A DNA stretch of 50,716 bases from assembly GCA_020850715.1 (NCBI GenBank), contig JADZED010000077.1, positions 1 to 50,716 on the forward strand, written 5' to 3'. This stretch comes from Acidobacteriota bacterium. GTDB lineage: Bacteria > Acidobacteriota > Vicinamibacteria > Vicinamibacterales > CAVVIG01. Made by a program: the position numbers and the translations under genes. The notes under the pieces are model-generated. The model was not told the DNA's origin, did no database searches, and saw only the letters and a program-made list of their open reading frames with translations. Positions 8,188-17,546 of this stretch are shown here, one piece after another (the first letter of the stretch is position 1; every line of letters begins with the position of its first letter).

Positions 8188-10800
8188 TCATCGCGCGACG
8201 CCATCGGGGCGTTCCCTGCGTTCCGTGTGCTCGGTGTCCTTTGCGACTTCGTGATGGACGACTCCAGGATTCACGAACGTGCGCACGTCGATCGATTCGC
8301 CGTCGGTCTCGATCGCCACCATCCCGTCGCGGTCGGTGCGGAAGACGCGCGCGCCGGCTTCCTCGAACCGGCGTACGACCGCGGCGGCAGGATGGCCGTA
8401 GGGGTTCGCGCGACCGGCGCTGGCGATCGCCACCGCGGGCCCGGCCGCGCGAACGAAGGCCTCGCCGCTCGAGGTCGGGCTGCCGTGGTGTGCGACCTTG
8501 ACGGCCCGGAGCCGCGCCTGCGCCAGCGGCGGCAGCTCCTGCTCCGCGTCGCGCCCCAGATCGCCGGTCAGCAGCACCGACACGCCGCGCCACACGATCT
8601 CGAGCACGATGGAGTCGTCGTTGCGCACGCGCTGCCGTTCCCAGTCGGGCGCCGGCGGATGGAGCACGCGGACATCGACGCCGTCGATCGCCGTGTGTTG
8701 CCCCCGGCGGACCGCCGACCATTCCAGGCCCATCGCGGCGGCCTGCGCGCGCAGGCGGGCGAGCGCGGACGAGCCCGGTACGGGCACCCCCTCCAGAATC
8801 CGGCGCGGCCGGAATTCGGCCATCAGCGCCGAGGCGCCGCCGATGTGATCCGGGTCGCCGTGCGTCAGCACGAGGGCGTCGAGACGGCGTACGCCCGATT
8901 CCCGGAGCACCGGCGCGACCACGCGATCGCCGATGTCGAACGACACGCGCCCCCCGAGCCCGCCGGCATCCACCAGCATCGTCCGGCCGGCCGGAAAGCG
9001 CACGAAGACGGCGTCCCCCTGGGCCACGTCGAGCACCGCGACGTGCAGGCGGCCGTCGCCTCGCGACGCATACAGCGTCCAGGGCTCGGCAAGAATCCAG
9101 ATCGCGCATCCCGCCGCTGCCGCAGCCGCTCGCCGGCGCCATCTCCGGGCGCCCCTCGTCTCGCCGCTGCCGAGCGCAGCCGCCTGCCGCCACAGGTGCC
9201 AGGCCGAGGCGAGCGAGAGGTAATACCCAGCCACCACGAGCGGATTCGGCGCCGCGACCCGCCAGCTGAGCGCCGGCGCGAACCGTACGAGATCGGCCGA
9301 TGCCACGAGCCCGTCGGCGCCTGCGTGAGCAAGCCAGCCGGCCGCGGCGGCGAGCCGCACCGACATCGCAAACGCCGGGATTGCCGCCATGCCGGCGACC
9401 TGCGCGAGCGTCATGAGCGGGATCGCGAGAAAGTTCAGCGCCAGGCCGGCGAAGGTGACCCGCGAGAACGCGAAGGCGCCGACTGGAAACAGCAGCGCCT
9501 CGGTGGCGGCCGATGCGGCCAGTATCGAAAGGAGCACGGCCGCCGCCCGGGGCAGGCGGGCGGCCGGCAGCGCCGGCAGCACGGCCAGGATCGCCAGTGT
9601 CGCCCCGAGCGTGAGGAGAAAGGCCGGGTCGCCGACCGCGAGCGGATCGGCGATGATCATCGCGCCTGCTACGACGGCGAGCGCATTGAGGGGCGCGGTC
9701 CGATGGTCGAGCGCGCGCGCGGCCAGGTAGACGCACGCCATGAGCGTCGCGCGGTCGACCGAGGCGCCGCCGCCGACCAGGCGGCCGTATGCGAGCAGCG
9801 CGGCCATCGCCACCACCATCGCGCCCGGTCCCGTGGCGCCGGCAAGCCTGAGCGCGCCCAGCAGCAGCCCCGCGAGAATCGCGATGTTCCCGCCCGAAAT
9901 GGCGATCACGTGATACGTGCCCGCCTCCTGCAGCCGCCGCTGGACCGCATCGTCGAGGCCCGCCCGGTCGCCGATCACGATCGCCGCGACAATCGATGCC
10001 GATCGCGGGCTCCAGCGGCCGACGGCGGTCGAGATGGCGTGGCGCGAGTACGCCCGCGCGGCGGCGAGGAACTCGTCGAGCGCGCTGCCCGGCGCGATCA
10101 CCTCGACCAGCGCCGGGCTCTTGACGGTGCCGACGAGCGTCGTGCCGCGCCGGGCGAGCGCACGCTCGAAATCGGGCACGCCCGGATCGAGGTATCTGGC
10201 GGGCCGGTGGAGCTGCACCGGCAGGCGCACGCGCCGGCCGGCCCGCCATTCCAGTATCTTCCCTGCGCCGATCCGACCGCCGACCGTGGCGGCAATCCCC
10301 CCGAGCGGAACGTGCGGCGCTGAAAGGCCCTCGCCCGGAGCGACCGCGCCTGCCGGCGCCCTGGGTGCCCGTGGAACGGCCGGGCGCTCCACCCGGTCGA
10401 CGAGCACGCTCAGCGATGTCCCCTCGCCGCCAGGCGAAGCGTCGGCGCGCAGCACCCCCTCGACGACGGCGAACACCCGGTCGTCGAGCGGCGGAGCGCG
10501 CCCGTCGGCGAGCGCGTCCCGGCGCTCCACGCGTGCGAGCGCCTCGAAGATCGCGCGGAGCGGCGGCCTCCACGCGCGCTGCCACGCGTCGGCGGCCAGC
10601 GGTACGGCGCCGCCGGCGAACGCCAGGCTCATCGCAGCGGCGAACGCGCGAGGGCGGGCGGCACGCCGCGCCCACACGGCCGCAAGGGCCGCGGCGCACA
10701 GGAGCAGCCACCCCGGGAGCCAGGCGCGTTCAGGTTCGAGCAGGCCGGCCGCGCTGCCGGCCAGGAGGCCGACGGCGGGAATTGCCGCGATGACGCGCAC
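8188..10800 (-). CDS. comEC: ComEC/Rec2-type DNA uptake channel
   Basis: An 870-aa inner-membrane protein expected to pass single-stranded DNA into the cytoplasm during natural transformation. It begins with several short hydrophobic segments and a DUF4131-like soluble part (through about residue 240). Next is the competence domain, with AIVIGDRAGLDDAVQRRLQEAGTYHVIAISGGNIAIL (the typical H-x-[LI]-A-[IV]-S-G-x-N motif) and many transmembrane helices. The C-terminal metallo-beta-lactamase domain contains LTHGDPDHIGG (HxDxDH) and KVAHHGSPTSSG. The start is GTG at 10800; no Shine-Dalgarno is visible. It is the last gene after carB, separated by 149 bases. PilT elsewhere in the window could serve the same uptake system, but that link is inference. 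Confidence 0.93.
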   Translation of the reverse strand: MRVIAAIPAVGLLAGSAAGLLEPERAWLPGWLLLCAAALAAVWARRAARPRAFAAAMSLAFAGGAVPLAADAWQRAWRPPLRAIFEALARVERRDALADGRAPPLDDRVFAVVEGVLRADASPGGEGTSLSVLVDRVERPAVPRAPRAPAGAVAPGEGLSAPHVPLGGIAATVGGRIGAGKILEWRAGRRVRLPVQLHRPARYLDPGVPDFERALARRGTTLVGTVKSPALVEVIAPGSALDEFLAAARAYSRHAISTAVGRWSPRSASIVAAIVIGDRAGLDDAVQRRLQEAGTYHVIAISGGNIAILAGLLLGALRLAGATGPGAMVVAMAALLAYGRLVGGGASVDRATLMACVYLAARALDHRTAPLNALAVVAGAMIIADPLAVGDPAFLLTLGATLAILAVLPALPAARLPRAAAVLLSILAASAATEALLFPVGAFAFSRVTFAGLALNFLAIPLMTLAQVAGMAAIPAFAMSVRLAAAAGWLAHAGADGLVASADLVRFAPALSWRVAAPNPLVVAGYYLSLASAWHLWRQAAALGSGETRGARRWRRRAAAAAAGCAIWILAEPWTLYASRGDGRLHVAVLDVAQGDAVFVRFPAGRTMLVDAGGLGGRVSFDIGDRVVAPVLRESGVRRLDALVLTHGDPDHIGGASALMAEFRPRRILEGVPVPGSSALARLRAQAAAMGLEWSAVRRGQHTAIDGVDVRVLHPPAPDWERQRVRNDDSIVLEIVWRGVSVLLTGDLGRDAEQELPPLAQARLRAVKVAHHGSPTSSGEAFVRAAGPAVAIASAGRANPYGHPAAAVVRRFEEAGARVFRTDRDGMVAIETDGESIDVRTFVNPGVVHHEVAKDTEHTERRERPDGVAR

Positions 10801-10949
10801 GGGAGGTCGCCGTGCAAGCGCCGTGACGGCTTCCCCGCCGCGGAGGCACAGGGGGGACGAAGCGGCCTGCCTTCAGCGCCTTGACGGCGCCCGGCGGCCT
10901 TCCGGTCGCCGCGGCGAACAGGGGGAGGTTGAAGAAATTGCCGCGGGGG

Positions 10950-13900
10950 TCAGAGCTTCGCCGAGGCAATGCCTGCATGGTAGTCCTGCAGCGCCCGCAC
11001 CGTGAGCCCCTCGTGCCGCAGGGCGCGAATGGCGCTGACGGCGGCGGCGGCGCCGGTGAGCGTGGTAATGCAGGGCACCTCGTGCATCATCGCGGCGCGC
11101 CGCACGGCGCGATCGTCGAAGAAGGACTCCCGCCCGAGCGGCGTGTTGACGATGAGATCGATCTTGCGGTTCACGACCTCGTCGGCGATGTTGGGCCGCC
11201 CTTCGTTGACCTTGAACACGACGTCGGCCGCGAGGCCGTAGGACCGCAGGTAGGCCGCGGTGCCGCGCGTCGCGACGATATGGAACCCCAGCGCGGCCAG
11301 GTCTCTGGCGATCGGCAGCAGGTTCGCCTTGTCCTTGTTGTTCACGCTCACGAACGCCGTTCCCTGCGACGGCAGCCGCTGTCCCACCGACAGTTGCGCC
11401 TTGGCGAACGCCACCCCGAAGCTCGACGAGGCGCCCATCACCTCGCCGGTCGCCTTCATCTCGGGCCCGAGAATCGTGTCGACGCCCGGGAAGCGGACGA
11501 ACGGGAACACCGGGCTCTTCACGAACACGCCAGACACCTCGATGTCGCGCGTCAGGCCGAGCTCGGCGAGCGTCCGGCCGGCCATCACGCGCGCGGCCGC
11601 CTTCGCGAGCGAGATGCCGGCCGCCTTCGAGAGGTACGGCACGGTGCGCGATGCGCGCGGATTCACCTCCAGCACGTACACCACGTCGTCCTTGATGGCG
11701 TACTGCACGTTCATCAGGCCGACCACCTCGAGCGCCGCCGCGATCCGCCGCGTGTAGTCGCGGATCGTCGCCAGGTGCTGCTCGGGGCAGATGAACGGCG
11801 GCACGACGCACGAACTGTCGCCGGAGTGGATGCCGGCTTCCTCGATGTGCTCCATGATGCCGCCGATCACGACGGCGCCCGTCGTATCGGCGACGGCGTC
11901 GACGTCGAACTCGAAGGCGTCCTCCAGGAACTTGTCCACGAGGACCGGGTGCTCCGGCGACGCGTCGACGGCGTTGAGCATGTACCGGTCGAGCGTGGCC
12001 ACGTCGTAGACGATGGCCATGCCGCGTCCGCCGAGCACGTAGGAGGGACGCACGACGACCGGAAAGCCGATCGCGGCAGCCACCTCCCGCGCCTCCTGGC
12101 GCGAGGTCGCCGTGCCGCTGGCCGGCTGGGTGATCGCGAGGCTCGACAGCAGCGCCGCGAAACGCTTGCGATCCTCGGCCAGGTCGATCGAGTCGGGCGA
12201 GGTGCCGATGATCCGGACGCCGGCGTCCTGCAGCGCCAGGGCCAGCTTCAGCGGCGTCTGGCCGCCGAATTGCACGAGGCACGAGACCTCGGCGCCCGCC
12301 GCCCGCTCGATCTCGACGATCGCCATCACGTCCTCGAAGGTCAGCGGCTGGAAGTACAGCCGATCGGCGGTGTCGTAGTCGGTCGAGACGGTCTCCGGGT
12401 TGCAGTTCACCATCACCGTCTCGAACCCTTCCTCGCGCAGCGCGAAGGCGGCGTGGCAGCAGCAGTAGTCGAATTCGATGCCCTGGCCGATGCGGTTCGG
12501 TCCGCTGCCCAGGATCACCACTTTCGGCCGCTCGTTCGGGTTCGCCTCGCACGACGATTCGTACGAGCTGTACATGTAGGGAGTGAACGACTCGAACTCG
12601 GCCGCGCACGTGTCGACGCGCTTGAACACCGGCGCCAGGCCGAGCGATCTCCGCCGCTCGCGCACCGCCTCCTCCTTCACGCCGGCGGCGAGGGCAATCT
12701 CGGCGTCGCCGAAGCCGGCGCGCTTGAGCCGCCGGAGGCCGGACGCGCCGATCCGCTCGAGCCCCGTCGAGGCCACCTCCCGCCGCATGGCGGCGATCTC
12801 CGCGAACTGCTGCAGGAACCAGCGGTCGATCTTCGTCAGCTCGTGGATCTGCTCCACGGTGAAGCCGCGGCCCAAGGCACGGAAGAGATCCCACATCCGC
12901 CGGTCGCTCGGCACCGCCAGCCGCTTCCTCAACCCCGCGTCGTCTTCATCGTCGCCGGCCGCGGCCGAGAACAGCAGGCCGCTGCGTCCGAGCTCGAGCG
13001 AAGCCACCCCCTTCATGAACGCTTCCTTGAAGGTGCGGCCGATGGCCATCGCCTCGCCGACCGACTTCATCTGCGTGGTGAGCGTCCGGTCGGCCTGCGG
13101 GAACTTCTCGAAGTTCCAACGCGGGATCTTCACGACCACGTAGTCGATCGTCGGCTCGAAGGAGGCGGGCGTCAGCCGCGTGATGTCGTTCGGGATCTCG
13201 TCGAGGTGGTACCCGAGCGCCAGCTTCGCCGCGATCTTCGCGATCGGGAACCCGGTGGCCTTCGACGCGAGCGCCGACGAGCGCGACACCCGCGGGTTCA
13301 TCTCGATCACGACCATCCGCCCGTCGGAGGGGTTGACGGCGAACTGGATGTTCGATCCGCCGGTCTCGACGCCGACACGGCTGATGATCCGGCGCGCCGC
13401 GTCGCGCATCCGCTGGTACTCCTTGTCGCTGAGCGTGAGGATCGGCGCCACGGTGATGCTGTCGCCGGTGTGCACCCCCATCGGGTCGATGTTCTCGATC
13501 GTGCAGATCACCACGAAGTTGTCGGCGACGTCGCGCATCACCTCGAGCTCGAATTCCTTCCAGCCGATCACCGATTCCTCGACCAGGATCTCGTGCACCG
13601 GGCTCAGCTCGAGGCCGCGCTCCGACAGTTCGCGGAACTCCTCGACGTTGTAGGCGATGCCGCCGCCGACGCCGCCCAGCGTGAAGGACGGACGGATCAC
13701 CAGCGGGAAGCCGAGCGTGCGCGCCAGCTCCAGCGCCTCGGCCGGGCTGCGCGCGAGCCCGCTCTGCGGCACGTCGAGGCCGATCTCGCGCATCGCGTCC
13801 TTGAACGACTGGCGATCCTCGGCGACCTTGATCGCGGCAATCGAGGCGCCGATCAGCTCCACGCCGTGCTTTTCGAGAATCCCCGCGCTGGCGAGGTCGA

Positions 13901-14198
13901 CGGCGAGATTGAGGGCCGTCTGGCCGCCGACGGTCGGCAGCAGACAGTCGGGCTTCTCGCGCTCGATGATCTTCTCGAGCACTTCGGGCGTGAGCGGCTC
14001 GACGTAGGTCCGGTGCGCCAGCTCCGGATCGGTCATGATCGTCGCGGGGTTGCTGTTGACCAGGATGACCTCGAGCCCCTCCTCGCGCAGCGCCTTGCAC
14101 GCCTGGCTGCCGGAGTAGTCGAACTCGCACGCCTGCCCGATGACGATCGGGCCGGAGCCGATGATGAGGACGCGTTTCAGATCGGTTCGTCGTGGCAT
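10950..14198 (-). CDS. carB: carbamoyl-phosphate synthase large subunit
   Basis: CarB makes carbamoyl phosphate from ammonia, bicarbonate and two ATP for pyrimidine and arginine synthesis. The 1082-aa protein is the fused full-length form with two duplicated halves. Each opens with a GSGP nucleotide-binding loop ([17 protein letters not shown] near residue 12 and [17 protein letters not shown] near 565). Both ATP-grasp domains are complete, with [15 protein letters not shown] and [15 protein letters not shown]. The C-terminal MGS-like regulatory domain (about 935-1082) is present. I chose the ATG at 14198; a TTG six bases earlier is possible. It lies 30 bases after carA in the same operon. 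Confidence 0.98.
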   Translation of the reverse strand: MPRRTDLKRVLIIGSGPIVIGQACEFDYSGSQACKALREEGLEVILVNSNPATIMTDPELAHRTYVEPLTPEVLEKIIEREKPDCLLPTVGGQTALNLAVDLASAGILEKHGVELIGASIAAIKVAEDRQSFKDAMREIGLDVPQSGLARSPAEALELARTLGFPLVIRPSFTLGGVGGGIAYNVEEFRELSERGLELSPVHEILVEESVIGWKEFELEVMRDVADNFVVICTIENIDPMGVHTGDSITVAPILTLSDKEYQRMRDAARRIISRVGVETGGSNIQFAVNPSDGRMVVIEMNPRVSRSSALASKATGFPIAKIAAKLALGYHLDEIPNDITRLTPASFEPTIDYVVVKIPRWNFEKFPQADRTLTTQMKSVGEAMAIGRTFKEAFMKGVASLELGRSGLLFSAAAGDDEDDAGLRKRLAVPSDRRMWDLFRALGRGFTVEQIHELTKIDRWFLQQFAEIAAMRREVASTGLERIGASGLRRLKRAGFGDAEIALAAGVKEEAVRERRRSLGLAPVFKRVDTCAAEFESFTPYMYSSYESSCEANPNERPKVVILGSGPNRIGQGIEFDYCCCHAAFALREEGFETVMVNCNPETVSTDYDTADRLYFQPLTFEDVMAIVEIERAAGAEVSCLVQFGGQTPLKLALALQDAGVRIIGTSPDSIDLAEDRKRFAALLSSLAITQPASGTATSRQEAREVAAAIGFPVVVRPSYVLGGRGMAIVYDVATLDRYMLNAVDASPEHPVLVDKFLEDAFEFDVDAVADTTGAVVIGGIMEHIEEAGIHSGDSSCVVPPFICPEQHLATIRDYTRRIAAALEVVGLMNVQYAIKDDVVYVLEVNPRASRTVPYLSKAAGISLAKAAARVMAGRTLAELGLTRDIEVSGVFVKSPVFPFVRFPGVDTILGPEMKATGEVMGASSSFGVAFAKAQLSVGQRLPSQGTAFVSVNNKDKANLLPIARDLAALGFHIVATRGTAAYLRSYGLAADVVFKVNEGRPNIADEVVNRKIDLIVNTPLGRESFFDDRAVRRAAMMHEVPCITTLTGAAAAVSAIRALRHEGLTVRALQDYHAGIASAKL

Positions 14199-14228
14199 AG
14201 CCAATTGAGGGCCGGGCGCGGGCTCGCC

Positions 14229-15353
14229 TCAGCCTCTTTCCTCGATCATCCGGATGAATTCATCGAACAGGTAGTCCGCGTCGTGCGGCCCGGGCGAGGC
14301 CTCGGGATGGTACTGCACGCAGAACACCGGATGCGCCCGGTGCCGCAGACCCTCGACGGTGCCGTCGTACAGGTTGACGTGCGTCACGACGACATCGGGC
14401 GGCAGCCGGTCGGGGCGCACGGCGAACCCGTGGTTCTGCGATGTGATCTCCACTCTGCCGGTGTCGAGCCGCTTGACCGGGTGATTCGCGCCGCGATGGC
14501 CGAACTTCAGCTTGAAGGTCTCCCCGCCCATGGCCAGCCCGAGCAGTTGATGGCCGAGGCAGATCCCGAAGGTCGGCACGTCGGCGTCGATCAGCGCTCT
14601 CGCGTTGTCGATCGCATACCCGAGCGGCGCCGGATCGCCGGGGCCGTTGCTCAGGAACACGCCGTCGGGACGCGTCGCCAGCACGTCGGCGGCGGGCGTC
14701 GTCGCGGGGAACACGCGGACGTCGCAGCCGTGCGCGCTCAGCCGTCGGAGGATGTTCCACTTCATGCCGAAGTCGTAGGCGGCGATCTTCAGGCGCCGCG
14801 CCGATCGCCGCGGCGCCGAGACGTCGAACTCGCCGGGATCCCGGCTCGGCCAGTCGAACGGCTCCGGCGAGGTGACCCCGCGCACCAGATCCGATCCCTC
14901 CATCTTCGGGATCGCGTTGGCGCGATCGATCAGCGCGGCGGGATCGGCGCCGCCGGCGGCGATCACGCCGCGCATCACGCCGCCCGATCGCAGCCGGCGC
15001 GTGAGCGCACGCGTATCGATGCCCGAGATGGCGACGATGCCGTGGGCGATCAGGTAGTCGCGGAGGGTCCCTTCGGCGCGCCAGTTGCTGGCGAGCGGCG
15101 ATTCCTCCCGCACCACGAAGCCGGCAACCTGCGGCGCGCGCGACTCGCCGTCCTCGCGTGTGACGCCGTAGTTGCCGATCTCCGGGCAGGTCATCGTGAC
15201 GATCTGCCCCGCGTACGAGGGATCGGTCAGCACCTCCTGATAGCCCGACATGCCCGTGTTGAACACGACCTCGCCGGAGGTCTCGCCGTCGGCGCCGGCC
15301 GCGGCACCGCGAAAGACCGTGCCATCTTCCAGAGCCAGGATTGCTTCGGTCAT
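14229..15353 (-). CDS. carA: carbamoyl-phosphate synthase small subunit
   Basis: CarA is the glutamine amidotransferase subunit that feeds ammonia to CarB. The 374-aa product has the N-terminal CPSase_sm domain ([14 protein letters not shown], then [17 protein letters not shown]). The C-terminal class I amidotransferase domain has nucleophile Cys265 in [10 protein letters not shown] and the His349/Glu351 dyad in VQYHPEA. The ATG at 15353 directly abuts the stop of the upstream pseudokinase gene, and carB follows after 30 bases, so these three are very likely co-transcribed. No PyrR or pyrimidine attenuator-like structure was noticed. Confidence 0.98.
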   Translation of the reverse strand: MTEAILALEDGTVFRGAAAGADGETSGEVVFNTGMSGYQEVLTDPSYAGQIVTMTCPEIGNYGVTREDGESRAPQVAGFVVREESPLASNWRAEGTLRDYLIAHGIVAISGIDTRALTRRLRSGGVMRGVIAAGGADPAALIDRANAIPKMEGSDLVRGVTSPEPFDWPSRDPGEFDVSAPRRSARRLKIAAYDFGMKWNILRRLSAHGCDVRVFPATTPAADVLATRPDGVFLSNGPGDPAPLGYAIDNARALIDADVPTFGICLGHQLLGLAMGGETFKLKFGHRGANHPVKRLDTGRVEITSQNHGFAVRPDRLPPDVVVTHVNLYDGTVEGLRHRAHPVFCVQYHPEASPGPHDADYLFDEFIRMIEERG

Positions 15354-17492
15354 CTACTGCTCCAACGACGCCGCGACCCGGTTGTCGCCCGGCTTCACCT
15401 CGACCGTCGACACCCAGCGGCGGAACCCGTCCAGCTCGAAGCGCACGGTGTGCGCGCCAGGCGCAATCGCCGGAACCTGCAGGGGCGTCGTCCCCACCTG
15501 CGCGTCGTCGATGAATACCCGCGCGCCGGCGGGCCGCGTCACCGCCGTGAGGCGCCCCGGCGGGACGGCCGCCGGAAGTCCCGCCGAAAGTGCGATGCGC
15601 CCAGCCGGGCGGGCGGGCGCGAGCGACACGGCCATCGTCTGCGCCGCGCGATCGTCCGCGATCGTGATCCGCCGCTCCACGGTCGCGTACCCGTCGCGCA
15701 TCACGCGAATCCGGTGCGCTCCGCGCGCCAGTGCGTCGACCGACAGCGGCGTCGTGCCGGCGTCGCGGCCATCGACGAACACGCGCGCGCCGGCGGGCGT
15801 GGACCGCACGAGCAGCCGCCCCGCACTCGCGGGCGAGACCTCCGAAGCCGACGGCGCGGGCCGCGCGGCCGCTCCATCGGAGGTACCCGCCGTCGCCGCC
15901 ACGATGCCGGCGCCGGCGTCCTCCCGGGATGCCGGCTCGGAACGCGGGGGCCGGGCCTGGCCGGCCGGCTCCGTGGCCGCCGCTGACACGGCCGGAGTCG
16001 CCGCCGTCAGATTCGGCGGGACGAGGGTGCTCGCGGGCCGATCGGCCGCTTCGCCGGCCGTCGCCTCCGAAGCGGCGGCGGGCGGAGCGATCATCGAGGC
16101 GCGCTCGTAGTTCGCCAGGAAGTAGCCGCCGCCAAAGCCGAGCGCCGCGCCGACGATCAATGCGAGCGCGAGCGGCCAGATCGCCGACCGCGCGGGCTCA
16201 TAGGGCACGGCCGCGATGTGGGGAGGCCAGATCGATGAGGGCGCCACGGGAGCGGCCGTGGAGTCAGCCGCGTGGGCCGGCGTGTGCTCCACCTCGTGCG
16301 GGGCGGCAGCGGCGTCCGGCCCCGGCGGCGCCCCGCGGCGGACCCCGACCGGCACCGCGTCGATCGCCGGATAACGCGGCGCCACGCGTGCGGCCGCCGG
16401 GCCTTCGCTCTCGACATCGCGTTGCGTTCCGCCATCCGACCTGTCGCCGGCCAGGTCCCTCCCGTCTTCGGACGGCGCGTCGCCGCGCAGATGCGCGAGG
16501 CCGACCCCGGTCGCGGAGCCACCGGGCGGCGGCGGGCTGGCCGGCACGACGTCCAGCCGATCGATGTCGGCCTGCGGCCCCGCCGCGCCGGGGTTCGGGT
16601 CGTCGAGCGGCAGACGCGGCTCGGCTGGCGCACCGGCGGGCGACCGGCGGACCGGCCGCCGCGCCGCCGGCGGCACGTCGCGGAACGCCTGCGCCAGGCA
16701 CTCGGCGAATTCGAGCGCGGTATCGAAGCGCCCGGCAGGATCTTCGGCAAGCGCACGGGCGAAGGCCGCGTGCAGCGCGGCGCAGTCGGCGCCGGCGACG
16801 TCCGGGAGCGCCGCGGCCGCGCGCGCGCCGATCCCCGCCAGCCGGCGGCCCCAGATCAGCTCGTGCAGGATGGCGGCAACGCTGAAGATGTCGGCGCGAT
16901 GGTCCCAGGCCCGCCCGCCGATGCACTCCGGCGGCGTGTACGGCCGTCGAATCGGCGCGGGCACGCCGGCCCGCTCGAAGGCGCGTGCGATGCCCAGGCC
17001 GGTCAGGCGCGTCTCCTCCGGCGTCAGCAGCACGTCGCGCGGGTGCAGCGCGCCGTGCGCCACGTGGCCGGCCGCGGCATGGTCGAGCGCGCCGGCCAGT
17101 TGCAGCGCCACGCGCAGAGCCTCGCCGGGCGCGACGGCGCCATGGCGGATCACGACGTCGAGTGATTCGCCCGTCGCGTATCCCTGGACGAGGTACGCGT
17201 GATTGTCGTGGATGCCGGCGGCGATCGGCGCGGCGATCGCCGCATGCGTCAGCGACGCGGGGAGGAGCCGCTCGAGCTCGGCGGCGAGGCGATGCACGCG
17301 CTCCGGCGGCAGGTCGAGCGTGAACAGCTTGATCGCGACCAGCCGATCGGCGTCCGGGTCGAACCCACGGAACACCGGACCGAGCGTTCCCGCGCCGATT
17401 TGATGGAGAATCCGAAACGGACCGAGGGCGTCAGGCGCTGAGCCGGCAGCATCCGTGTGCAGTGATCGACTCCTCGAGGAAGGCGCCGTCAT
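15354..17492 (-). CDS. membrane pseudokinase with two PEGA domains
   Basis: A 712-aa protein with a protein-kinase-like domain (about residues 24-272), a long Pro/Ala-rich linker, one transmembrane helix (about 437-460), a second low-complexity linker and two C-terminal PEGA domains (about 559-625 and 647-711), which should lie outside the cytoplasm. The glycine loop (GAGTLG) and VAIK Lys55 are kept. The catalytic HRD is HGA (146-148, in HGALHPRDV), and DFG is replaced by GLG (165-167), so catalytic and metal-binding aspartates are missing. It is therefore predicted to be inactive as a kinase and may bind nucleotide or a partner. It ends exactly where carA begins. The ATG at 17492 is the only plausible start; the next in-frame GTG would remove most of the glycine loop. 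Confidence 0.85.
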   Translation of the reverse strand: MTAPSSRSRSLHTDAAGSAPDALGPFRILHQIGAGTLGPVFRGFDPDADRLVAIKLFTLDLPPERVHRLAAELERLLPASLTHAAIAAPIAAGIHDNHAYLVQGYATGESLDVVIRHGAVAPGEALRVALQLAGALDHAAAGHVAHGALHPRDVLLTPEETRLTGLGIARAFERAGVPAPIRRPYTPPECIGGRAWDHRADIFSVAAILHELIWGRRLAGIGARAAAALPDVAGADCAALHAAFARALAEDPAGRFDTALEFAECLAQAFRDVPPAARRPVRRSPAGAPAEPRLPLDDPNPGAAGPQADIDRLDVVPASPPPPGGSATGVGLAHLRGDAPSEDGRDLAGDRSDGGTQRDVESEGPAAARVAPRYPAIDAVPVGVRRGAPPGPDAAAAPHEVEHTPAHAADSTAAPVAPSSIWPPHIAAVPYEPARSAIWPLALALIVGAALGFGGGYFLANYERASMIAPPAAASEATAGEAADRPASTLVPPNLTAATPAVSAAATEPAGQARPPRSEPASREDAGAGIVAATAGTSDGAAARPAPSASEVSPASAGRLLVRSTPAGARVFVDGRDAGTTPLSVDALARGAHRIRVMRDGYATVERRITIADDRAAQTMAVSLAPARPAGRIALSAGLPAAVPPGRLTAVTRPAGARVFIDDAQVGTTPLQVPAIAPGAHTVRFELDGFRRWVSTVEVKPGDNRVAASLEQ

Positions 17493-17546
17493 CTTAGCAC
17501 GGAACGCATTGACGATCCCCCCGCGCTTTGAGACAGTTAGGCTCGA

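Noticed and set aside
7819..10323. 834-codon plus-strand open frame opposite comEC
   Set aside because: Same antisense artefact; comEC motifs on the minus strand are clear.
10881..15986. 1701-codon open frame on the plus strand opposite carB, carA and the pseudokinase
   Set aside because: It is the antisense shadow of recognised genes. High GC makes stops rare; the product is Arg/His/Asp-rich with no family resemblance.
17491..17496. TAAGAT on the minus strand as the -10 of the first pseudokinase gene
   Set aside because: It overlaps the ATG, so transcription would begin inside the gene and no acceptable downstream start exists.
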